From positions 1 through 5,090 of the forward strand of contig JAPHSO010000088.1 in the NCBI GenBank assembly GCA_026193675.1: a DNA stretch of 5,090 bases, written 5' to 3'. The translations under genes and the position numbers were made by a program. Below are positions 1-5,090 of this stretch, in pieces. This stretch comes from Gammaproteobacteria bacterium (GTDB lineage Bacteria > Pseudomonadota > Gammaproteobacteria > Thiohalomonadales > Thiohalomonadaceae). The number at the start of each line of letters is the position of its first letter. Positions within the stretch are counted from its first letter, which is position 1. Below the pieces are notes generated by a model that made no database searches, was not told the origin of the DNA, and saw only the letters and a list, made by a program, of their open reading frames with translations.

Positions 1-2133
1 AATCCCCACACTCCCCCCAACAAAGCCGCATTGCAGACTCTACAAAGCATATTCGGTTATGAGGACTATCGCCCGCATCAGCAGGAGATAATCGAAAACC
101 TGATTGCCGGTGGCGATGCGTTGGTTTTGATGCCGACAGGTGGGGGAAAATCGCTCTGCTATCAGATCCCTGCGATGGTGCGAGAGGGGGTGGGGATTAT
201 CGTCTCGCCTCTGATTGCGCTGATGAAGGATCAGGTCGATGCGCTGCGTCAGAACGGGGTGCGTTCGGCCTTTCTCAACTCCACCTTAAGTCAGGATGAG
301 GCCCGTCAGGTGGAGGATGCGCTCTACAGCGGCGAGCTGGACCTGCTCTATGTGGCACCTGAGCGGCTGATGTTGCCACGGATGCTGGAGCTGATTGATC
401 GAATCTCTGTCTCACTGTTTGCCATTGATGAGGCACATTGTGTCTCACAGTGGGGTCATGATTTTCGACCTGAATATGTGCAGCTATCGGTACTGCATGA
501 ACGTTTCCCGCAGATCCCACGAATCGCTCTGACCGCCACTGCAGACAATGCGACCCGTCGCGAGATTATTGAGCGTCTGGCGTTAGGAGATGCACAACAG
601 TTTATCAGCGGCTTTGACAGGCCCAACATCCGTTATCGCATCAGTGAAAATAGTGGCAACGCCCGCGACCGGTTGCTGCGCTTTATACGTAATGAACATG
701 ACGGCGAGGCTGGGATTGTCTACTGCCTGTCACGCAAACGGGTGGATGATGTGGCGGCCTGGCTGGAATCCAAAGGGATGACAGCGCTGCCGTACCATGC
801 CGGACTGCCACCACAGGAGCGCCAGCATAATCAGGAGCGTTTCCTGCGAGAGGAGGGGGTGATTATCGTCGCCACCATCGCCTTTGGCATGGGAATCGAT
901 AAGCCCGATGTGCGCTTTGTGGCCCATCTCAATCTACCCAAGAGTCTGGAGGCCTACTACCAGGAGACGGGACGCGCCGGACGTGATGGCCTGCCCGCCG
1001 ATGCCTGGATGGTCTACGGGCTGCAGGATGTGATCACTCTCAAACAGATGCAGGCCACCTCTGATGCACCGGAGGCGATTAAGCGTATCGAACACCATAA
1101 ACTCGATTCAATGCTCGGCCTCTGTGAGCTGACCACCTGCCGGCGTCAGGCGCTTCTACGCTATTTTGGAGATGAGCAGGATGAGCCCTGTGGTAACTGT
1201 GACACCTGTCTGGAACCACCCGAGACCTGGGAGGCGACCACCGCCGCACAGAAGGCGCTCTCCTGTGTGCATCGTACCGGTCAGCGGTTTGGGGTCACCT
1301 ATCTGGTCGATATTCTGTTGGGTAAGGATAGTGAACGTGTCAGCCGCTTTGGTCATAACAAGGTGAGCACATTTGGTATCGGTGGTGAACTCAATCAGAG
1401 TGAGTGGCGTGACCTCTACCGGCAGCTGATCGCACGCGGTCTGTTGGCGGTCGATCTTGAAGGACATGGCGGCCTGAATCTGACAGAAGAGAGCCGTCCA
1501 GTGCTGCGCGGAGAGCAGCCGCTACATCTGCGTAAATTTTCTCGCAAGGGCAAGGCGAAGAGTCGTGAGCGCAAGAGCAACCGTTTTGCCGACAAAGGGC
1601 AGGGCAAGTTGTGGGAGGCGCTGCGCAGTCGTCGTCAGCAGTTGGCAGACGAGCAGGGGATTCCCGCCTATATGATCTTTCATGATGCCACCCTGGCAGA
1701 GATGGTTGAGAACCGTCCGGAAACGCTCGATCAGCTTTCAAATATTTCCGGTGTGGGTGAACGTAAGTTGGAGGCCTATGGCGAACCATTTCTCGATCTG
1801 CTCAATGAGTACCGTAATTTTGAGGATGATAGTCAGTCAGATACCGAAGAGGAGACCCTGCAGCTATTTCGTCTCGGGATGGATGTGGCAGCGATCGCAA
1901 CACAGCGCGACCTTAAACCCACCACTGTCTACAGCCACCTGGCTAAAGGGATAGCGCTGGGTGAGGTGCCCCTAAAAGAGGTGGTGCAGCTAGAGGATTA
2001 CCAACTGGAGTCGATTCGTAACGCCATCGAATATAACGATGGCGGCAGGCGGCTGAAGCCGGTGTTTGAATCTCTGGAGGGGGAGTTCCCCTATGAGATA
2101 TTGCGCTGTGTTCGAGCCGATATGGCCGGATAA
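1..2133 (+). CDS. recQ: ATP-dependent DNA helicase RecQ, 5' end probably just outside the window
   Basis: RecQ is a 3'-to-5' DNA helicase acting in recombinational repair and at stalled forks. Residues are counted from the TTG codon at 31. Visible in order: a Q-motif-like start (FGYEDYRPHQ, 8-17), Walker A MPTGGGKS (34-41), DEAH (133-136), the RecQ aromatic-rich loop SQWGHDFRPEY (139-149), motif VI QETGRAGRDG (311-320), zinc cysteines C370, C387, C390 and C393, an RQC winged helix (about 403-495), a basic linker rich in K and R (about 501-525), and an HRDC domain (about 525-595). After an acidic linker (596-608) comes a helix-turn-helix extension (about 609-695) of the kind fused to some RecQs; E. 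coli RecQ (609 aa) ends after HRDC. The frame is open to base 1 and the TTG at 31 has no Shine-Dalgarno sequence, while E. coli RecQ has a comparable number of residues before its FGY, so the real start probably lies slightly upstream. It converges on the regulator 14 bases away. Identification is firm; the exact start is not visible. Confidence 0.96.
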   Translation, partial: NPHTPPNKAALQTLQSIFGYEDYRPHQQEIIENLIAGGDALVLMPTGGGKSLCYQIPAMVREGVGIIVSPLIALMKDQVDALRQNGVRSAFLNSTLSQDEARQVEDALYSGELDLLYVAPERLMLPRMLELIDRISVSLFAIDEAHCVSQWGHDFRPEYVQLSVLHERFPQIPRIALTATADNATRREIIERLALGDAQQFISGFDRPNIRYRISENSGNARDRLLRFIRNEHDGEAGIVYCLSRKRVDDVAAWLESKGMTALPYHAGLPPQERQHNQERFLREEGVIIVATIAFGMGIDKPDVRFVAHLNLPKSLEAYYQETGRAGRDGLPADAWMVYGLQDVITLKQMQATSDAPEAIKRIEHHKLDSMLGLCELTTCRRQALLRYFGDEQDEPCGNCDTCLEPPETWEATTAAQKALSCVHRTGQRFGVTYLVDILLGKDSERVSRFGHNKVSTFGIGGELNQSEWRDLYRQLIARGLLAVDLEGHGGLNLTEESRPVLRGEQPLHLRKFSRKGKAKSRERKSNRFADKGQGKLWEALRSRRQQLADEQGIPAYMIFHDATLAEMVENRPETLDQLSNISGVGERKLEAYGEPFLDLLNEYRNFEDDSQSDTEEETLQLFRLGMDVAAIATQRDLKPTTVYSHLAKGIALGEVPLKEVVQLEDYQLESIRNAIEYNDGGRRLKPVFESLEGEFPYEILRCVRADMAG

Positions 2134-2147
2134 TCGCTACTTAATCA

Positions 2148-3056
2148 CTACAGGGTAAACTCTGGATCCATCATTGCGATAAAGCGCTTGGCCTGCGGCG
2201 AGAGAAACTTACCCTTGCGTAATACGATGCCGTAACTGCGCTGTGGAAAGTATTCACTCAGGGGAATCCTGGCGACCTTGTCACTGTCGGTGAGGCAGAC
2301 ATCGGTGACGATGGAGATCCCCAATCCGAGTGACACATACTTTTTAACGATCTCCCAACCGCCGGCCTCAAGCGCCACCTCATAGCTGGCGTTATTCTGC
2401 TTAAAGACCAGATCAACCATTCTCCAGGTACTCAGATGGCGTGGCGGCAGGATGAGACCATATGGGCTGATCTCTTTCAGAGAGACACTCTTACGACCGG
2501 CCAGTGGGTGGTCGAGTGGTGTGATCAGGTAGGGATCAAAATTCATACTCGGGCTGTACTCAATATCATCTGGCACTTCGAGCATTGAGCCGACCGCAAA
2601 GTCGGCCTCATCGGCACGCAGCATGGTCATCCCATCACGTCCGGTCACATTGTGTAGTTTGATCTTAATCTTGGGGTGGGCCTTGGCGAACTGGGTGATC
2701 GCATCGGGCAATATATAAAGGATGGTCGATTCACCAGCGGCAATATTAATTTCACCACTCTCTAGAGAACCGAACTGGGCCGCAAAACTGTCGGGTAGTT
2801 TGTCGATCCCCTCAACCAGTGGATCAGATAGCTGGTAGAGCATCTCACCCTCAGGAGTGAGGCTGATGTGTGGACCACGGCGCTCAAATAGCTTGATCTC
2901 CATATCCCGCTCAAGCGCCTGAATCTGCAGTGTGACAGAGGGTTGGCTTAAAAACAGCGCCTCAGCCGCCTGGGAGATACTTCCGGCACGGGCGGTATAA
3001 CAGAAGGCGCGCAGCTGTTTGAGGCGGTTCTGTTTGTAGTAGATCGGTGATTCCAT
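2148..3056 (-). CDS. LysR-type transcriptional regulator, CysB-like
   Basis: A 302-residue DNA-binding regulator of normal LysR-family length. The N-terminal winged helix-turn-helix spans about residues 11-70, with the signature SISQAAEALFLSQPSVTLQI (26-45), ALERDMEIKLFERR (47-60) and LTPEGEMLY (66-74). The effector domain (about 100-300) resembles CysB/Cbl: LPDAITQFAKAHPKI, ADFAVG, TPLDHPLAGR and VKKYVSLGLGISIV all have counterparts in CysB. CysB's effector-site threonines are replaced here by GESTILY (109-115), so the ligand is probably not the same and cannot be deduced. The start at 3056 is preferred: GGAGAG lies at 3061-3066, with six bases between GGAG and ATG, and the protein then begins MESPIYYKQN. 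An in-frame ATG at 3077 would add seven residues but has a poorer ribosome site. Transcribed divergently from the RnfB-like gene, it probably controls that gene and itself, as LysR-type regulators commonly do; this is inferred from position only. Confidence 0.93.
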   Translation of the reverse strand: MESPIYYKQNRLKQLRAFCYTARAGSISQAAEALFLSQPSVTLQIQALERDMEIKLFERRGPHISLTPEGEMLYQLSDPLVEGIDKLPDSFAAQFGSLESGEINIAAGESTILYILPDAITQFAKAHPKIKIKLHNVTGRDGMTMLRADEADFAVGSMLEVPDDIEYSPSMNFDPYLITPLDHPLAGRKSVSLKEISPYGLILPPRHLSTWRMVDLVFKQNNASYEVALEAGGWEIVKKYVSLGLGISIVTDVCLTDSDKVARIPLSEYFPQRSYGIVLRKGKFLSPQAKRFIAMMDPEFTL

Positions 3057-3144
3057 CTTTCTCTCCAGTCGGTTCATCAGTAGAGCCGCCCCACATTACG
3101 CAGTAGCAAAAGCTCTCCTATATAGATAGCGCTCAATCTCAGCC

Positions 3145-3159
3145 TATCTGATTCAGATA
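3145..3159. promoter_or_regulatory. Perfect dyad TATCTGATTCAGATA, candidate operator
   Basis: The two seven-base arms TATCTGA and TCAGATA are exact reverse complements around a single central T. The site lies about 90 bases upstream of the regulator's start and about 170 upstream of the RnfB-like gene. Dyads in such a position are typical of autoregulatory LysR-type recognition sites. The spacing is not the textbook T-N11-A (it is T-N13-A, or ATC-N7-GAT), so assignment to this regulator is inference. An inverted half copy, AGATAG, occurs at 3124-3129. Confidence 0.5.
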
Positions 3160-3174
3160 ATAGTCCAATAATTG

Positions 3175-3215
3175 AAAAATTAATACTGATTATACGAATT
3201 ATAAAAACTAATACT
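3175..3215 (+). repeat. 13-base direct repeat, two copies 28 bases apart
   Basis: AAAAATTAATACT (3175-3187) and AAAAACTAATACT (3203-3215) differ at one base. The second dyad lies between them and slightly overlaps the second copy. A related pair, ATTGAAAAATTAA (3171-3183) and ATTGAAATAATTAA (3220-3233), overlaps the same region. The repeats may be duplicated protein-binding sites or just reflect low sequence complexity. Confidence 0.4.
3190..3204. promoter_or_regulatory. Second dyad TTATACGAATTATAA, candidate LysR-type box
   Basis: Arms TTATA and TATAA are exact inverted repeats around the five-base centre CGAAT. The inner part, TATACGAATTATA, fits the T-N11-A pattern with dyad symmetry that is classical for LysR-type binding sites. 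It lies between the first dyad and the possible promoter of the RnfB-like gene, where an activation site would be expected. The sequence is very AT-rich, so a chance match is quite possible. Confidence 0.35.
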
Positions 3216-3220
3216 AAACA

Positions 3221-3249
3221 TTGAAATAATTAACTGTTCCTATGATAAA
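3221..3249 (+). promoter_or_regulatory. Possible sigma70-type promoter for the RnfB-like gene
   Basis: TTGAAA (3221-3226) matches the -35 consensus at five of six positions, followed after 17 bases by GATAAA (3244-3249), which matches the -10 consensus at four of six. Transcription would begin near 3256, giving a leader of about 70 bases. That leader contains three GAATT motifs (3269, 3275, 3280), of which the first two form the palindrome AATTCGAATT (3270-3279). The AT-rich context gives many near matches, so this is only the best-looking candidate. A weak -10 also suggests a need for an activator. Confidence 0.3.
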
Positions 3250-3309
3250 TCACCTTGTACCTTATAGTGAATTCGAATTGAATTGGTTTTTTTAATAGTA
3301 GACTAAAGC

Positions 3310-3316
3310 AGGAGGT
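3310..3316 (+). promoter_or_regulatory. Strong Shine-Dalgarno site of the RnfB-like gene
   Basis: AGGAGGT is a full consensus ribosome-binding sequence, nine bases before the ATG at 3326. It fixes the start of the RnfB-like gene and suggests efficient translation. Confidence 0.85.
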
Positions 3317-3325
3317 TATTCGTTT

Positions 3326-4201
3326 ATGACAAGTTTCGAACAGATGATCATCGTCGCCTGTTTTATGGGAGCCCTCGGACTTCTACTTGCCTCTTTGCTC
3401 GCCTATGCCAATCGTCGCCTCTATGTCTATGAAGATCCCAAGATTGATGAGGTGGATGATATGTTGCCTCACTCTAACTGCGGTGCCTGTGGCACACCGG
3501 GCTGTCGCCCCTTTGCGGAGATGCTGGTTGAGGGCACCGTGACACCGGGCCAGTGTACCGTCAACTCTGCCGAGATGAATGTCGCCATTGCCGATTTTCT
3601 CGGAGTCGATGTGGGCAATGTTGAAAAGCAGGTGGCCCGTCTCGCCTGCGCCGGTGGCTCTCATGTCGCCTATACCCGTGCCCGTTATGAAGGGCTTAAA
3701 ACCTGCCGAGCCGCTGCACTGGTTTCCGGTGGTGGAAAAGGGTGCACCTGGGCCTGCATCGGTCTTGGAGATTGTGAAATCTCCTGCGATTTTGGGGCGA
3801 TTCATATGGATCCCTACGGTCTACCGGTGGTCGATACCGACAAATGTACCGCCTGTGGTGACTGTGTTGAGGCCTGTCCCAAGATGCTCTTTTCACTTGA
3901 GCCCATCAGTCACCGTCTGTGGGTCGCCTGTAAAAGTCTTGATAACGCCGATGAGGCAGAGGCCGATTGTGATGTCACCTGTAACGCCTGCGGCCGTTGT
4001 GCCGCCGATGCCCCTGAGGGGTTGATCACCATTAAAAACAATCTTGCCGTTATCGATTACGCCAAAAATGCACTCTCATCCCGAGTGGCTATTGAGCGCT
4101 GCCCAACCGGAGCAATCGTCTGGCTTGATGAGGTGAATGGTGTGGTTAAGGGGGTCGGTGCCAGAAAGGTGATTCGTCGGGAGCCACTACCTCGTGGTTA
4201 G
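3326..4201 (+). CDS. rnfB: RnfB-like membrane-anchored polyferredoxin
   Basis: RnfB is the ferredoxin-interacting Fe-S subunit of the Rnf membrane complex, which couples ferredoxin and NAD redox chemistry to ion transport. Here 291 residues are seen. A membrane helix (about 7-29) is followed by the Fe-S domain NCGACGTPGCRPFAEML with C52, C55, C60 and C77. An RnfB core follows with C108, C127, C140, C144, C150 and C154 (GDCEISCDFGAI), then a ferredoxin motif CTACGDCVEACP (C174, C177, C180, C184), C202, C215, and a last ferredoxin domain with C219, C222, C225 and C259. The length matches the long RnfB forms of clostridia and others, not the E. coli form of about 190 residues. In the last domain the cysteines of one cluster are absent (A229, N248, S251, V254). 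No other rnf gene is visible; the next gene is a 2-oxoacid:ferredoxin oxidoreductase. It may therefore be a stand-alone electron carrier for that enzyme and not part of a full Rnf complex. The fold is firm; the exact role is inferred. Confidence 0.88.
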   Translation: MTSFEQMIIVACFMGALGLLLASLLAYANRRLYVYEDPKIDEVDDMLPHSNCGACGTPGCRPFAEMLVEGTVTPGQCTVNSAEMNVAIADFLGVDVGNVEKQVARLACAGGSHVAYTRARYEGLKTCRAAALVSGGGKGCTWACIGLGDCEISCDFGAIHMDPYGLPVVDTDKCTACGDCVEACPKMLFSLEPISHRLWVACKSLDNADEAEADCDVTCNACGRCAADAPEGLITIKNNLAVIDYAKNALSSRVAIERCPTGAIVWLDEVNGVVKGVGARKVIRREPLPRG

Positions 4202-4351
4202 TTATCAGACAGGGGGCGGAGTCGCTGCAAAATCGAAGCAGAGCTCAATCCTGGCACCACGAATAAAAAAGCTATCAAGGTTATCCGCTGGACGACTCCG
4301 AACCCGGGTAACCCAGAGATTATAAAAATTGAGATGAGAGAGAGTTAACAG
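4202..4351. other. 150-base spacer between the RnfB-like and oxidoreductase genes
   Basis: No gene, terminator with T-run or clear promoter was found, so cotranscription of the two genes is plausible. CGGAGTCG (4217-4224) and CGACTCCG (4293-4300) are exact inverted repeats with 68 bases between them and could close a long stem. Next to the second arm lie CCCGGG (4303-4308) and GGGTAACCC (4306-4314). TATAAA at 4321-4326 resembles a -10 element but has no matching -35. The ribosome site GAGAG (4340-4344) lies seven bases before the ATG at 4352. Confidence 0.5.
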
Positions 4352-5090
4352 ATGAATAAGAAGGCAGCTACATTTAAGTATCCCGGTAACCGTCAGGCGA
4401 TGGATGGAAACACCGCCGTCATTATGTGTGAACGGGAGTCCTCCGATGCGGCAGGCGCCTATCCCATAACCCCCTCGACTCAGATGGGAGAGTACTGGTC
4501 TGAGGAGGCAAGTAATGGCCATATCAATATCTCTGACCGTCCGCTGATCTTTATTGAACCTGAAAGTGAGCATGCAGCGGCAGCGGTCACAGCGGGCTTG
4601 GCGATGACCGGCTTGCGCTCAACCAACTTTTCATCGGCGCAGGGTGTCGCCTTTATGCACGAGTCGCTCTACACAGCATCGGGCAAGCATCTTCCCTATA
4701 TTCTGAATATCGGTTGCCGTGCGATCACCAAGGCGAGCCTTAATGTCCACTGTGGCCATGATGATTATCACAGCGTTGATGACACAGGATTTTTCCAGGT
4801 GATGGCGAATGGTGCTCAGGGTGCCGCAGACCTTAATATCATCTCTCATAAAATTTCTGAACTTTCCCTGATTCCCGGCATCGTTGCGCAGGATGGATTC
4901 CTGACCACCCATCTGATTGAATCGATTCAGGTCCCTGAGCGAGAACTGATTAAAGAGTTCCTCGGGCGTCCGGATGACATTATCGATACACCAACCCCTG
5001 CACAAAAGATGTTGTATGGTGAGAAGCGTCGTCGTATTCCGGCCATCTGGGATGTTGATAATCCAATGACCTCAGGCAGTGTGCAGAATC
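4352..5090 (+). CDS. Pyruvate/2-oxoacid:ferredoxin oxidoreductase, N-terminal part, cut by the window end
   Basis: The frame is open from ATG 4352 to the right edge (246 full codons). It matches the N-terminal (alpha) domain of pyruvate:ferredoxin oxidoreductase, which oxidatively decarboxylates a 2-oxoacid to acyl-CoA and reduces ferredoxin, or runs in reverse in CO2 fixation. Visible signatures are MDGNTAV (17-23), AYPITPSTQMGEYW (36-49), EPESEHAAAAVTAGL (69-83), NFSSAQGVAFM (92-102), NIGCRAITKASL (119-130) and DNPMTSGSVQN (236-246). By comparison with the Desulfovibrio africanus enzyme, T40 and R123 correspond to substrate-binding residues (Thr31, Arg114) and E73 to the thiamine diphosphate glutamate (Glu64). 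The pattern is closer to single-chain PFOR/NifJ than to KorA, but the segment CGHDDYHSVDDTG (134-146) differs from the usual GDHxD...RQTG, so the subtype and substrate are uncertain. Whether the chain is a fused enzyme of over 1,000 residues or a separate alpha subunit cannot be seen. It follows the RnfB-like gene on the same strand. Confidence 0.9.
   Translation, partial: MNKKAATFKYPGNRQAMDGNTAVIMCERESSDAAGAYPITPSTQMGEYWSEEASNGHINISDRPLIFIEPESEHAAAAVTAGLAMTGLRSTNFSSAQGVAFMHESLYTASGKHLPYILNIGCRAITKASLNVHCGHDDYHSVDDTGFFQVMANGAQGAADLNIISHKISELSLIPGIVAQDGFLTTHLIESIQVPERELIKEFLGRPDDIIDTPTPAQKMLYGEKRRRIPAIWDVDNPMTSGSVQN

Larger units (their letters stand above)
3057..3325. promoter_or_regulatory. 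Divergent AT-rich control region between the regulator and the RnfB-like gene
   Basis: This non-coding stretch separates two divergent genes, so it must hold at least two promoters. Composition falls sharply: 3181-3240 has only 12 G or C in 60 bases, whereas the flanking genes are GC-richer. It contains a perfect 15-base dyad, a second dyad, a 13-base direct repeat and a triple GAATT motif (the first three are listed separately). No open reading frame with a convincing ribosome site, no RNA gene and no terminator hairpin followed by a T-run was seen. A promoter for the regulator could not be placed; TATCTATATA (minus strand, around 3119-3128) is a possible -10 region but lacks a convincing -35. 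The LysR-type regulator encoded alongside is the natural candidate to bind here. Confidence 0.7.

Noticed and set aside
31..33. TTG as the true start of recQ
   Set aside because: The frame is open to the window edge, there is no Shine-Dalgarno sequence before the TTG, and E. coli RecQ has further residues before this point, so a start just upstream is more likely.
1391..1789. Minus-strand open frame opposite recQ
   Set aside because: It is antisense to the conserved RQC and HRDC regions and its product is a low-complexity run of arginine, proline and serine typical of a shadow frame.
2134..2147. Bidirectional terminator between recQ and the regulator
   Set aside because: Only 14 bases lie between the convergent stop codons and they form no convincing stem with a T-run.
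3057..3077. ATG at 3077 as the start of the LysR-type regulator
   Set aside because: The in-frame ATG at 3056 has GGAGAG at ideal spacing, and the seven added residues do not resemble a usual LysR-family N-terminus.
3286..3293. T-run before the RnfB-like gene as a terminator
   Set aside because: Seven T's are present, but the only nearby palindrome (AATTCGAATT) is too short and AT-rich to be a terminator stem, and the strong ribosome site follows directly.
4334..4348. Four-codon open frame (ATG to TAA) just before the oxidoreductase start
   Set aside because: It lies over the ribosome site itself and has no ribosome site of its own, so a leader peptide cannot be supported.
4205..4573. Minus-strand open frame across the spacer and the start of the oxidoreductase gene
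   Set aside because: Its product resembles no known family and it overlaps the clearly conserved N-terminus of the oxidoreductase on the other strand.
4631..5005. Minus-strand open frame inside the oxidoreductase gene
   Set aside because: It lies wholly opposite conserved oxidoreductase sequence and shows no recognisable domain.

Overview
The window reads as a stretch of a proteobacterial chromosome, most likely gammaproteobacterial. Coding DNA is moderately GC-rich, RecQ resembles the Escherichia coli enzyme through its helicase, zinc, RQC and HRDC regions, and the regulator is of the CysB type. A membrane-anchored RnfB-like ferredoxin beside a pyruvate/2-oxoacid:ferredoxin oxidoreductase points to a bacterium that runs low-potential ferredoxin chemistry: an anaerobe, a facultative anaerobe or a chemolithoautotroph such as a sulfur oxidiser. 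That lifestyle is inferred from gene content only, and no genus can be named from the sequence.

Layout. (1) 1-2133, plus strand: recQ, nearly complete, with its true start probably just left of the window and a C-terminal helix-turn-helix extension that E. coli RecQ lacks. (2) 2148-3056, minus strand: a CysB-like LysR-type regulator, convergent with recQ and 14 bases from it. (3) 3057-3325: an AT-rich divergent control region with a perfect 15-base dyad, a second shorter dyad, a near-perfect 13-base direct repeat and a possible sigma70-type promoter. (4) 3326-4201, plus strand: a long RnfB-like polyferredoxin with one N-terminal membrane helix. (5) 4202-4351: a 150-base spacer with no gene. 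(6) 4352-5090, plus strand: the N-terminal 246 codons of a pyruvate:ferredoxin oxidoreductase-type protein, cut by the right edge.

Functional reading. The regulator, the RnfB-like protein and the oxidoreductase form a plausible module: a LysR-type sensor transcribed divergently from a redox pair in which the membrane-tethered Fe-S protein could take electrons from, or deliver them to, the 2-oxoacid oxidoreductase. recQ looks like an unrelated housekeeping neighbour. The most notable detail is in the C-terminal ferredoxin domain of the RnfB-like protein. It has lost exactly the four cysteines of one [4Fe-4S] cluster and kept all four of the other, which looks like clean evolutionary loss of a cluster and not random decay. 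No mobile element, CRISPR array, tRNA or rRNA was seen.
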